From Mycobacterium nebraskense (GTDB taxonomy: Bacteria > Actinomycetota > Actinomycetes > Mycobacteriales > Mycobacteriaceae), in the NCBI RefSeq assembly GCF_002102255.1, contig NZ_LQPH01000161.1, positions 1 through 64,000 on the forward strand: a stretch of DNA of 64,000 nt. The letters are read 5' to 3'. Below the pieces are notes generated by a model. It saw only the letters and a list, made by a program, of their open reading frames with translations, did no database searches and had not been told where the DNA came from. A program made the translations under genes and the position numbers. Below, piece by piece: positions 55,966 through 64,000 of the stretch; positions within the stretch are counted from its first letter, which is position 1, and every line of letters starts with the position of its first letter.

Positions 55966-57482
55966 CGGGCATCGGCCGCTGTCGAGAACCCTGCCGCCAA
56001 TGCGGCGGCGGTCTTAAGCACCGCCCTGGCGGTCTTAGGGTTGACCCTTCGAAGGTCCAACTCGCCCGCCGAGGCGATGTGGGGGTCAAAGGGTACCTCG
56101 ATAATGCGATCGTTTTTGACCCAGCTCCCGAAATGCTCCCTGAGTGTGGCGACCAGTTTGGCCGCCTCCTTACGATCCTTCCGATTGCGCGCCGGGCGAA
56201 TGTGGTTGATCACCAACACTGTTCGCGACAGCAACTGGTGATAGCCTTCGTCGCGCAACCACTCGAAATTGGTGCTCGCGCCTTCGGCGCCGTCCGGGAC
56301 GGCCGAGGCCACCATCAACACCGCATCGGCGCGCTCGAACACACCCTTCATCACCTCGTGTTCGAGATCGACACCGCAGTCAACGAAAAGCACACTGTAG
56401 AACCGTTGTAGACGCATATGGCCCTTGCTGAACTCATCAGCGGTCAACCCCTCCCCGCGAGCGCCTCCATGGCGCGGGGAAGCCACAACGTCTAAACCAA
56501 CTTGGTTGTGGCCCGTCAAGGCCCCAACATCGGCGTAGCGATGAAGATTAAGGTCGTCGTTAATCGCACGCAGCGATGACGCCTTGGGATCCACCCGAGC
56601 CGCCAAATTTGCGGCCTGTGCCGGATCGGCGTCGACAGCGACCACTTGGTCGTTACGATTGCGTGCAAACTCACTGGCGGTCGCGACAGTCATCGCGGTC
56701 TTGCCCGAACCGCCCTTGCCACCAAGCACCACGACGGTATAAGTGCCACGCAAATTGGCCCCGATCGCAGCCTTGAGGCCACGCACTGTGCGCTCGTCGC
56801 TGGACTCACCGACGTTAATCAGCCCACCAGAAACCTTGAGCAACGCCCTGCGCCACCCCTTGGATGGCGCCTCCTTGTGTGGGGCAATCAAGTCCGTGGC
56901 GCGCAGGTGCTCTCGCAGCGCGTCCGAAGACCGTGGCGTGCCCGCGGTGCGAGGCGACGGTTGGGGTGTTGGCGCACGCCAACCATGTTCTTCTGCCGGC
57001 GGATACGGACGCGCAACCTGGCTGGGATCTGCGTGACCGGCTGGCTGCGGTGCGCCGTGACGCCCACCGAGCGCCGCCTCCGACACTCCCTGCGGTGGGC
57101 GGCCCAATTGACTTGAGGAACCGTAGCTTTCGCTGGGCGTCCCCTGCTGATGGGGACCGGCCTGCTGCGCCCACGGAGGTGGCGGAGGGGTGTCTTGGCC
57201 CTGGGGTGCCAAGGTGCCCTCCGGGGGCGAAAACCGCGGCGGCTGCCAACCCGGGGCTTGTTGGGGCGCCGAAGACGGCGCCGGCGTCGCATCCTGGGCG
57301 GGGAGCCCAAGAGCGGCCTCCGGGGGTGAAAACCGCGGCCGCCCATCATCGCTCGTCGGTTCGCCGCTGTTGTTGGGATGGCTGGGCTCAACTGCGCCTG
57401 GCGCGGGCTGCGTCTCGGGCGGCGGACCTGCCGCCAGGCCATTGAAAAAGTCGCGTTCCTCACGCTCATGCGGACTTGTCAT
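55962..57482 (-). CDS. EspI-like MinD/ParA-type ATPase with Pro-rich N-terminus (506 aa)
   Basis: Residues 1-200 are disordered and Pro/Gln-rich with repeated RFSPPE motifs. The C-terminal half is a MinD/ParA-like ATPase with a deviant Walker A VVLGGKGGSGKTAMT near residue 253, switch VAVDADPAQAA and VLFVDCGVDLEH. This is the architecture of EspI and related ESX-locus ATPases. I chose ATG 57482 (GAGGGGA upstream) over an upstream start that would add an unlikely leader. Probably couples nucleotide state to secretion. Confidence 0.85.
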   Translation of the reverse strand: MTSPHEREERDFFNGLAAGPPPETQPAPGAVEPSHPNNSGEPTSDDGRPRFSPPEAALGLPAQDATPAPSSAPQQAPGWQPPRFSPPEGTLAPQGQDTPPPPPWAQQAGPHQQGTPSESYGSSSQLGRPPQGVSEAALGGRHGAPQPAGHADPSQVARPYPPAEEHGWRAPTPQPSPRTAGTPRSSDALREHLRATDLIAPHKEAPSKGWRRALLKVSGGLINVGESSDERTVRGLKAAIGANLRGTYTVVVLGGKGGSGKTAMTVATASEFARNRNDQVVAVDADPAQAANLAARVDPKASSLRAINDDLNLHRYADVGALTGHNQVGLDVVASPRHGGARGEGLTADEFSKGHMRLQRFYSVLFVDCGVDLEHEVMKGVFERADAVLMVASAVPDGAEGASTNFEWLRDEGYHQLLSRTVLVINHIRPARNRKDRKEAAKLVATLREHFGSWVKNDRIIEVPFDPHIASAGELDLRRVNPKTARAVLKTAAALAAGFSTAADAR

Positions 57483-57611
57483 ACCGTGTCCCCTCGTCAC
57501 CAGACGTATTCGAATTTCGCTTAGCGCCACATAATTTGGCCACAGCGCGACAGTAACAACCACGGTTTTCATCCGTCTACAACGGACACCATATTCGCCT
57601 GTATCGAAATT

Positions 57612-58553
57612 TTATGTCCGCTGATGAGTCGCCCAGCCGCGTCCCGAGGGCAAAGTTTCGAGCAGCTCGACCACAGCCGTGTGGATTGCGTGATCGGCGC
57701 CGGGCAGCAGTGTGGTCCATTGCCTGCCGTCAGGACCAACGCTGTTGCTGACAACGACGCGGCCGATCAAGGTGTCAGCCACGGTCACCGCCATCGGCGC
57801 CCGCGCCGGGCCACTGATAGAGAATTCGGCCGCGCCGATAACCGCGCGGGTGGTGCCCCGGTCGGCGACCGCTTCGACTAGCCGCGCCTGGGGAACTGAA
57901 AGTCCAACCTCTACGAGGCCCGCGATGATGTCGATGGCGGGGTTGGCCTGCCAGGCCGACAGAACTGTATTGAGTACCGCTGCTTCGCTATTGATGCCGT
58001 GGAATTGGGCCGGGTCGGCCGGCCCTATCGTGTCGACGACGACGTGCGCGATCTCGGTCCCACCCAGCGGGGTGACCACAACCTCATCGCTGGTGTCTTG
58101 GCCCGGGCGCCAGAGCCGCGCGGCGGCCACCCACGCGTTATCGCGCCGGCACAATGTCACAACTCGCTGGGGAGGCCGCTGGGCGTACCACCGTGCCAGC
58201 GCCTCGGCGGCCTCAATCGCGTCCTCCGGGGCGGTGAAGACCGCTGGTGGGCCTTCAAGCCGCTCCGGTCGGATCTCGGGGCGGGTAATCGTCACGTCAA
58301 TCTCGACGTCGGGACGCCCCAAGGCCCGCACCCAAGAGGCCACGCTGGGGTCAACCTCGCCGCCCTGACAAATCCCCGCGTTTTCGAGCACCTCCATCCC
58401 GGGGTGAGCCGCGATGGTGGCCTGCACCGCCCCAATGGGCCGGATCTTGAGGGCAGGTGGCAATTGAGCCACACCGCAAAGCGCGGCTGTCAACCACAAA
58501 CCTTCCGACGTGGTCGACAGCCGCGCTGCAACCGCGGTTCCGGTCTCGGTCAC
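57612..58553 (-). CDS. espG: ESX chaperone EspG (313 aa)
   Basis: Cytosolic chaperone that binds PE-PPE pairs of its own ESX system and delivers them to the core. Family features include an N-terminal WLTAALCGVAQLPPAL strand-helix, a long central beta region (RVVTLCRRDNAWVAAARLW) and a late segment GRVVVSNSVGPDGRQWTTLLPG. GTG 58553 overlaps the upstream Esx stop (GTGA). Normal length. The 129-bp gap downstream (57483-57611) is AT-rich and probably carries a promoter for the EspI-like gene. Confidence 0.9.
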   Translation of the reverse strand: MTETGTAVAARLSTTSEGLWLTAALCGVAQLPPALKIRPIGAVQATIAAHPGMEVLENAGICQGGEVDPSVASWVRALGRPDVEIDVTITRPEIRPERLEGPPAVFTAPEDAIEAAEALARWYAQRPPQRVVTLCRRDNAWVAAARLWRPGQDTSDEVVVTPLGGTEIAHVVVDTIGPADPAQFHGINSEAAVLNTVLSAWQANPAIDIIAGLVEVGLSVPQARLVEAVADRGTTRAVIGAAEFSISGPARAPMAVTVADTLIGRVVVSNSVGPDGRQWTTLLPGADHAIHTAVVELLETLPSGRGWATHQRT

Positions 58554-58843
58554 AAGCCCCGGAAACCAGCCTGGACCGCGTGGTCGGTGCCCAGCGCATT
58601 CGTCGACGCGTGCCCCTGGGCCTGTCCATGGCGCTCGATCGTGGTGAACACCGCCTGGAACGCCTGATCGATCTCGTGCATGGCGACCTGGGCAGCGTCA
58701 GAACCATGCTGCGTCCAGACTGTGGCGACCTGGTTGATTGTTCCCATGGCCCGGGTACGCAGATCGTTCATGTGAGCGACCAGCTGCGCCTGGGCCGACA
58801 CGTGATCGGCGATCATGGCGTGGTCGTAACGCATTGAATCCAT
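58550..58843 (-). CDS. WXG100-family Esx protein, EsxH/CFP-10-like position (97 aa)
   Basis: Small helical-hairpin secreted protein. The turn reads VWTQHGSD with Trp43 and Gly47, so the classical Trp-x-Gly is stretched to Trp-x-x-x-Gly. I chose ATG 58843, 8 bases after AGGAG; another ATG at 58849 is too close. It pairs with the Esx gene upstream, 48 bp away. No clear YxxxD/E secretion signal was found at its C-terminus. Confidence 0.85.
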   Translation of the reverse strand: MDSMRYDHAMIADHVSAQAQLVAHMNDLRTRAMGTINQVATVWTQHGSDAAQVAMHEIDQAFQAVFTTIERHGQAQGHASTNALGTDHAVQAGFRGL

Positions 58844-58891
58844 AACCATTCTCCTCTGAAAGTCGTTCGATGTCTGAAAGATTGGCCGCGG

Positions 58892-59194
58892 TCAGGTCGA
58901 CTGGATGGAGCCCAGCGCCGCGCGGTTCTGCGCGTTCGTTTCTTGGTACTGGTGCGCCGAGCGCTTCATTATGTCGATGACGCTCTGAAACCGCTGGCTG
59001 ACCTGTTGGCCGGTCCGGTTGATGTCCTCGGTGGTGGCCATGGAGGCCAGCGCCGCATCACCACTAAACCCAGTACCGGTGAGGTTCTGGTTCATGGTGA
59101 CATAACGGCCCAACGCCGACAGCACCTCTTGTTGAATGTTCGACAATTGACTTGCGCCCGAAAGCATCTGGGCGACATCGGCGTTCAACGCCAT
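58892..59194 (-). CDS. WXG100-family Esx protein, partner (100 aa)
   Basis: Helical hairpin with turn GTGFSGDAALAS: Phe43 replaces the Trp of WxG, as in some EsxG-type partners. A Shine-Dalgarno GAAGGAGA precedes ATG 59194. The C-terminus has HQYQETNAQN, where the YxxxD/E export motif would lie but ends in Asn. Expected to form a heterodimer with the 58550-58843 product. Confidence 0.85.
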   Translation of the reverse strand: MALNADVAQMLSGASQLSNIQQEVLSALGRYVTMNQNLTGTGFSGDAALASMATTEDINRTGQQVSQRFQSVIDIMKRSAHQYQETNAQNRAALGSIQST

Positions 59195-59272
59195 GATGGT
59201 GTATCTCCTTCACTAGCAAGTGGTTACCGCTGGTTCGATCAGTTCAGCAATGACCCGGGCCCCTGCCGGGAG

Positions 59273-60754
59273 TTATCCTCCCTGCCCGACGTGGACCACG
59301 CCCTCAGACGTGAGCACCGGCGCCGCATGCGCGGAGGCCGGTAGCGTGATCGTCTTATCCTGCTCGCTGACATCGGCATATTCACTGCCGCGTCCGGAGC
59401 GCCCCGTTGCCGCCATGGGTCCATACATTCCGGGCGCCATGGCTCCTCTGCCCGCTGCCGCGCCGCTTCGCAGTCCCGCAGCCGGTTGCTCGTCTGTTTC
59501 AGCGCCATCAGCCACGTCGGCCCACCAGCCGCCCGGCACGCCCACAGGCCCACCTAGCCCGCCAGCAGACGGTTTCGTCAACGCCGCGGCAACCGCTGAC
59601 GCGCCCCCGGCGAAGCCGCCGTTGGCGCCACTTAGTCCCGACCACGGTGCACTGGCTGCGCTGAATCCCGGTGCTCCCCCGGCTGGGGGCCCACCCAATC
59701 CACCGGACATTCCACCGGTCAGCGCCGACAACGGGCCCATCAGGCCGCTTAGTTGGCCACTGGCACTCGACGGGAGCTGCCCCAGTGACTCCAGTGGTGA
59801 ACTGAGCGAACTCATCATTTCGGTTGGCGCCTGGGTGAGTTGGCCGAGCAACGACTGTCCAGACTCTTCCAGGGGCGGCTGACCGCCTTGACCCGCCTGC
59901 AACGGTGGAGCTTTTCCCTGCGGCGCGTTACTCGTGACGCCCTGGCCGGTGCCCGTCGTTGCGGGCACGCCCTGCCCCGCGGTCGTGCCGGTGGTCGCTG
60001 GCTGCGGTGCCGGGGTTTGCCCACCAGTGGGCGACCCTGCGGCCTGCACGCCTGCTCCCGTGCCGTTGAACACGCCGCTCGAGATCCCAGTGGCCACGCC
60101 TGTGCTGATCCCACTGCCAGCCGACACCACTCCCCCACCGGCGCTAATGCCCGACCCTAAGGCCTGCACGCCAGCACCAACCCCGTCGCCGACCAACCCT
60201 GCCAAGCCGGCCGTCGCCCCCAGCGGATTGCTCATATCAGGCAACGTCGGCAAGGGAACGGTCAGCGCGCTCACGACAGGGGCCATAGCGCCCAAGTAGC
60301 CGACCATGGCCCCGGCGTTCTGCGACCAATACTCCCCATATTCAGCATTCGCCTCGGCGATCGCTGGGGTGTTGATCCCCATGAAATTTGTTGATTCCAA
60401 AGTGGCCTCGCGGACCCGGTTGGCCACCACCACTTCATGAGGAATGGTCGCGGACACGGCCGCGCTGTACGCAGTCAACCCAGTTTGGATGGTGGCCGCC
60501 GCAGTCTCTGCATGCAGCCCGGCGGTCTGCTGCCAGGCCGCCATCGGCGTGGCACTATCGAGCATCCCCATTCCGCCAGAGCCCTGGAAAACCGGCGCGG
60601 TCGCGATCGCGGTCACCGACTGCTGCATCCCTTGCTCGAAGTGCGTGGCCGCAGCAGCCGTGTAGGCGGTGATCTGTGGGACGTGCGCCGTTGGACCCGC
60701 GCCCATCCTGGTCAACCGAAATGCGTTGATCTCTGGTGGGATACCCCAGTACAT
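59273..60754 (-). CDS. PPE-family protein (493 aa)
   Basis: N-terminal PPE domain: MYWGIPPEINAFRLTRMGAGP carries the Pro-Pro-Glu at 6-8, and MAAWQQTAGLHAETAAAT the helix that contacts EspG in the family. The C-terminal 280 residues are Gly/Pro/Ser-rich, low-complexity and end in VVHVGQGG. Secreted as a dimer with the PE protein encoded 15 bp upstream. No PPW or MPTR signature. Confidence 0.92.
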   Translation of the reverse strand: MYWGIPPEINAFRLTRMGAGPTAHVPQITAYTAAAATHFEQGMQQSVTAIATAPVFQGSGGMGMLDSATPMAAWQQTAGLHAETAAATIQTGLTAYSAAVSATIPHEVVVANRVREATLESTNFMGINTPAIAEANAEYGEYWSQNAGAMVGYLGAMAPVVSALTVPLPTLPDMSNPLGATAGLAGLVGDGVGAGVQALGSGISAGGGVVSAGSGISTGVATGISSGVFNGTGAGVQAAGSPTGGQTPAPQPATTGTTAGQGVPATTGTGQGVTSNAPQGKAPPLQAGQGGQPPLEESGQSLLGQLTQAPTEMMSSLSSPLESLGQLPSSASGQLSGLMGPLSALTGGMSGGLGGPPAGGAPGFSAASAPWSGLSGANGGFAGGASAVAAALTKPSAGGLGGPVGVPGGWWADVADGAETDEQPAAGLRSGAAAGRGAMAPGMYGPMAATGRSGRGSEYADVSEQDKTITLPASAHAAPVLTSEGVVHVGQGG

Positions 60755-60769
60755 CAGTGCACCGCCGCG

Positions 60770-61066
60770 CTACAGCGACAGCAGCGCCTTGCCGACCGCA
60801 TCCATAGCGGTGTAGGTGGCCGCCGACGTAGCCACGGTGGCTGCGAACGCCTCCCGCTGAGCCACACCTAGAGCACCTGCCGCCAAGAACTGCGCGCCGT
60901 GCGCGGCGATAGCTTGAGCGAACATTGCCGACACTTCCTCGCCGCCCATCGGCAGCACAGCGCCCATCGCTGGTGCCCCAGCGGCAAGAGTGGCCGCCGT
61001 GGTCGCCCCGCCTGCGCCCTCTGATGCTGCCTGCGCCGCCAGCGCCGGCGCCTCAATGAACATCAT
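60770..61066 (-). CDS. PE-family protein (98 aa)
   Basis: A bare PE domain: MMFIEAPALAAQAASE at the start and YTAMD (85-89) near the end, which fits the YxxxD/E type VII export signal. Two ATGs (61066, 61063) follow AGGGG; a longer frame upstream is Cys/Arg-rich and rejected. The usual Pro-Glu pair is replaced by Glu-Ala-Pro. First gene of the PE-PPE-Esx-EspG block. The 236 bp upstream (to 61302) contain no gene and probably hold its promoter. Confidence 0.9.
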   Translation of the reverse strand: MMFIEAPALAAQAASEGAGGATTAATLAAGAPAMGAVLPMGGEEVSAMFAQAIAAHGAQFLAAGALGVAQREAFAATVATSAATYTAMDAVGKALLSL

Positions 61067-61302
61067 TGCAATCCCACCCCTGTCCACATATCCCATTCGC
61101 CCCACGAGCAATAAAGCCGCCGTTTGATGCGACGATAACCGCCCCCAGGGACACCGGCAACCAAACCTCCGACATTCCACACAAGGCAACACCCCCTGTT
61201 TCCCGACACCCTCTACGGCGCCGCTCACCTGGCGAAATACCGCCACGCATCACCGAGCGACAAAGGCCCATGCCGACGCATGAATCGGTCCAGATCGACC
61301 GC

Positions 61303-61719
61303 TTAATCAGCTACTGAACCGCCCAGCACGAACTGCGCAGCCGCACGCGCACGCTCCTCGATGGTTTTCAGCCGCAGAATCGACTGCTCGGCAGCACCGG
61401 CGGCCGACCGCGCCTCCTCGGCAATCTCGGTGAGCCGCGCTGCGACGAGCTGGGCCGAGCGAGTCACCGGCGCGCGTGGACCCGGTAGGGGTTGGCCGGC
61501 CAACAAGGCCGCACACGTCCCGGCCTCCCAGCCCAGCGCCGAGCCGATCCTATCCAGCGTGGCCGCACGAGACGGGACCATGCCATGGTTGATCAGCCGC
61601 GAGATCGTAGGCCGCGCCACGCGCGCCAGGCGTGCCAGATCATGTTTGGACAACCCCTGTTCTAAGCGGGCTTGTTCCACCGCGTGGACGAGCAGCCACG
61701 CGGGGTCATCCTCGCTCAA
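61303..61719 (-). CDS. XRE-type regulator within the ESX locus (138 aa)
   Basis: HTH in LSKHDLARLARVARPTISRLINHG, followed by RAATLDRIGSALGWEAGTCAALLAGQ and a long C-terminal helix (LVAARLTEIAEEARSAAGAAEQSIL). Same layout as the regulator at 47128-47517. ATG 61719 overlaps the eccC stop (ATGA), so it is made with the core ATPase and could control the PE/PPE/Esx promoter directly downstream. Confidence 0.82.
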   Translation of the reverse strand: MSEDDPAWLLVHAVEQARLEQGLSKHDLARLARVARPTISRLINHGMVPSRAATLDRIGSALGWEAGTCAALLAGQPLPGPRAPVTRSAQLVAARLTEIAEEARSAAGAAEQSILRLKTIEERARAAAQFVLGGSVAD

Positions 61720-64000
61720 TGGGCGCTCGCCGGGAACGCGATCTGCACCGGCGCCACCATCCGGTCAGTGACGTACAGGCCACGACCGGGGTCAGCTGGC
61801 ACGGCTTTCGTTTTGCCGACGATCGGCCCTTCATCAGGGTCGCCGTCCATTACCACGACAGGTGCTTTGGCCTTGAGCAACTCCCCGATTATCGGATTGG
61901 TCAGCGTGCGGCCCCACTGAGCGATCCGCCGCGACACGACCAGGTGCAGGCCGACCTCTTTACCCCGCGCAATAAACCGCGCCAGCGGGCCCAACGGGTA
62001 TCCGGTTCCTGCCACGAACCCACCAGTGTCCCAACTAGCAAGGGTCTCTTCACGATCGATGAAGACAAAGATCTCTGGCCCGCTCCAACGCCGCGTCCCC
62101 GCAGCCAACTCCGCCTGGCTTAGGTCTGTCATCGGCATACGTTCAGTCAGGATCGCCCCCAGGCTGTCACCCAAGGCACGCACCTGGTCCTCCCGGAAAA
62201 CGTAGGCGCCCAAATGTTCACCTTCGACCACGCGCAGCAACTCATTATGAGGGTCCACCACATAGATCTGGGCCTGCTCGGGCCCGTACACCCGCATCAC
62301 AGCTTGGGCCACCGTGGCCAACCCGCTCGACAATCCACATTCAGGCCGACCGGTAAGCAGCAGATGCGGGGTCGCAGCGAAGTTCGCGACCGCCGGCTCC
62401 AAACCGATTTCTGAAATCCCGAACGGCACGACACCACTCCAGTCGACCCCACCCGGCCCATGCTCACGCTGCTCCCATTGCGCGAAGACCTCGTCGATAC
62501 CGACGATTTTGGGCAGCATCCGTACCCGCGCGGCCGCACTGTCAGGTCCAGCGAGCCGCTGAATTGGCTCAACGGCTGCTGCCACGTCGGCGCGCCGCCC
62601 TTGCACGGTTATCTCCGGTAACCCGGCCTGAAAATGGTACCCCTCCATCGTCGTGCCGCGGCCCCTGATCTTGACCACGTTGACCTGCTCGACCTCACCG
62701 CCAGTGTCGTCCTCTTCGTCGAGGAACATCTTCTGCTCCCCGAAGGGAACGTCGCGCGCGACCTTCACATTGTTGACCGTCATGTCATCGTTGTCACCGA
62801 GCTTGAGCTCCACGTTGCTGGTGAAATTCTTGGTCATTCCTGACGGGAATTTGTTGGCCACCCAGCCACTGGTCGACACAATGGCGTGCACCCCAACATC
62901 GGGTCCTTTAGCCAAGATTCGTTCCACGTCAGAAACCAACAGCTCCCAGTTCTTCACAAACGTTGGCCAGCCATCGATCACCAAAAACACATCGCCGAAC
63001 GAGTCTTGAGGCACCTCACCTGGCACGCCGCCAAATTTGCGTTCACGCAGCTTGGTTAGCGTCAGACCTAGCTTGGTGAACGCCTGCTCGCGCTGATCGA
63101 TCAGCGCCAGCATCTCGGCGATGATTCGTTTGACCTGCTCGGGGTCCACCTCGCGTGCGAAACCACCGACGTGCGGCAAACCAGCTACCAGGTTGAGGTC
63201 CGGCCCGCTGAGTGCGATGACGTAGAACTGAAGCCGCCGAGGATGATACAACAAAGCGGCACCCGAGATCATCGTCGCGATGGCCACCGTCTTACCCGAT
63301 TGCCCCATACCAATGACCGCGCAGTTACCTTCGGCCAGATTGGGCGCATAGACAAGCTGGCGGTGGTCGCGCGGCCTGTCTTCGATCCCGACCGGAAACA
63401 TCAGCCTCGAGAGCTCGCTTTGGGCCGAGCCATAGTCGACATCCCACGGTTGGCCCCGCAACCGCCGCACCAGCTCATCAGCAGGGACCGGCTGCAGCGG
63501 CGGCAGCCACATCGCTTGCAGTGGAGGAAGATTCAGCCGATTCAAGCAATCCACCGTTGCCTGCACCTGTTTGACGGTGCGGCCATCGGCGCCAATGATG
63601 GCGCGTGGTTCCGGGATTTTGGTCTGCTCGCCCTCGCCGTCGCGGGCCATCTGCAGAGCAGGCATACCGACCGCCTGGAACTCTTGTGGCTCAAGGTAAC
63701 CGGCTTCCTGCCTGGCCGCAGCAGCTGCTGCCCGTTGGGGCGGTACATAGCTCTTGAGCACGAACGCCGTCTGAAACCTCGTCAGGTTCTTGTTGGCACC
63801 TACCTTCAAAAGCCCAGCCCCAGCAGGTTTTTTGGGCAGATGATTGGCCTCATCGCTACCCAACACCTCGTGGGAATCGGTGTCGCCGACAGTTCGCAGC
63901 GCCACCCGCACCGGGATGTTACTCATGATGCCGCCCTGCATCTGGTGGCCCAGCCGCTGCGACCCCATCACGAGGCGAAGCCCCTGCGAGCGGCCCTGGC
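61716..64000 (-). CDS. eccC: ESX motor ATPase EccC, C-terminal part (cut by window edge)
   Basis: FtsK/SpoIIIE-type motor that selects and drives ESX substrates. The frame is open to base 64000 (SQGLRLVMGSQRLGHQM at the edge). Visible are the end of ATPase domain 1 (SNIPVRVALRTVGDTDSHEVLG, LPKKPAGAG), domain 2 with Walker A IGMGQSGKT and Walker B VFLVIDGW, and domain 3 with a degenerate P-loop TGRPECGLSSGL lacking the Lys, as is normal for EccC domains 2-3. About 761 of an expected 1,300 or so residues are here. The N-terminal membrane helices, the catalytically active first ATPase and eccB should lie beyond the edge. Confidence 0.94.
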   Translation of the reverse strand, partial: QGRSQGLRLVMGSQRLGHQMQGGIMSNIPVRVALRTVGDTDSHEVLGSDEANHLPKKPAGAGLLKVGANKNLTRFQTAFVLKSYVPPQRAAAAAARQEAGYLEPQEFQAVGMPALQMARDGEGEQTKIPEPRAIIGADGRTVKQVQATVDCLNRLNLPPLQAMWLPPLQPVPADELVRRLRGQPWDVDYGSAQSELSRLMFPVGIEDRPRDHRQLVYAPNLAEGNCAVIGMGQSGKTVAIATMISGAALLYHPRRLQFYVIALSGPDLNLVAGLPHVGGFAREVDPEQVKRIIAEMLALIDQREQAFTKLGLTLTKLRERKFGGVPGEVPQDSFGDVFLVIDGWPTFVKNWELLVSDVERILAKGPDVGVHAIVSTSGWVANKFPSGMTKNFTSNVELKLGDNDDMTVNNVKVARDVPFGEQKMFLDEEDDTGGEVEQVNVVKIRGRGTTMEGYHFQAGLPEITVQGRRADVAAAVEPIQRLAGPDSAAARVRMLPKIVGIDEVFAQWEQREHGPGGVDWSGVVPFGISEIGLEPAVANFAATPHLLLTGRPECGLSSGLATVAQAVMRVYGPEQAQIYVVDPHNELLRVVEGEHLGAYVFREDQVRALGDSLGAILTERMPMTDLSQAELAAGTRRWSGPEIFVFIDREETLASWDTGGFVAGTGYPLGPLARFIARGKEVGLHLVVSRRIAQWGRTLTNPIIGELLKAKAPVVVMDGDPDEGPIVGKTKAVPADPGRGLYVTDRMVAPVQIAFPASAH

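Overview
The window is high-GC actinobacterial DNA and almost certainly comes from a Mycobacterium conjugative plasmid, or from such a plasmid integrated in a chromosome. The reasons are a complete-looking ESX type VII secretion locus with PE, PPE, two Esx proteins, EspG, MycP and EccA/C/D/E, interleaved with type IV secretion parts (VirB4-like, VirD4-like, VirB6-like, TcpC-like) and a very large MobF relaxase/helicase. This gene set matches the published pRAW-type (ESX-P) conjugative plasmids of slow-growing mycobacteria. No rRNA, tRNA or CRISPR array was seen.

Layout. (1) Bases 1-8.2 kb: an accessory block with gene remnants at the edge, a TetR regulator divergent from an MmpL/RND transporter and its coupled alpha/beta hydrolase, then a DUF6188-like gene and two more TetR regulators. 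Related inverted repeats built on GCTAC/GTAGC lie in several of the promoter regions. (2) 8.4-25.3 kb: a 'Russian doll' of mobile DNA. A three-gene cassette on the minus strand (tyrosine integrase, XRE repressor, multi-zinc-ribbon recombinase-like protein) is split twice. An IS30-family element carrying an IS3-family element inside it interrupts the zinc-ribbon gene. A Tn554-like element interrupts the integrase, and that element's tnpB is itself interrupted by a second, intact element with three tyrosine recombinases and a small coiled-coil helper. (3) 25.8-33.0 kb: an HNH-like nuclease, an Ala/Gly repeat protein, a candidate oriT/operator and the 1,954-residue relaxase. (4) 33.1-36.8 kb: a compact three-gene cassette (HTH-Ser/Thr kinase fusion, SF2 helicase, small Cys/His zinc protein) behind its own promoter and inverted repeat, which I consider the best candidate for an undescribed system, probably plasmid-borne defence or conflict. 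(5) 36.9-64.0 kb: the transfer region, mostly on the minus strand with stop/start overlaps, running from eccC (cut by the window edge) through XRE regulator, PE, PPE, two Esx genes, espG, EspI-like ATPase, eccD, mycP, eccE, DUF2637 protein and VirD4. After a short plus-strand insert come two membrane proteins, TcpC, a small membrane protein, VirB4, VirB6-like protein, eccA and a frameshifted FtsK-like gene.

How it works together (inference from families). The relaxase would nick and unwind the plasmid, the VirD4 ATPase would couple it to a VirB4/TcpC/VirB6-type channel, and the ESX-P system would secrete PE/PPE/Esx substrates needed for mating across the mycobacterial envelope. eccB and the N-terminal part of EccC are expected just beyond base 64000.

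Caveats: several genes in the mobile-element region and the gene after eccA carry single-base frameshifts. These may be true decay or assembly error. Function calls rest on motifs read by eye, not on database searches.
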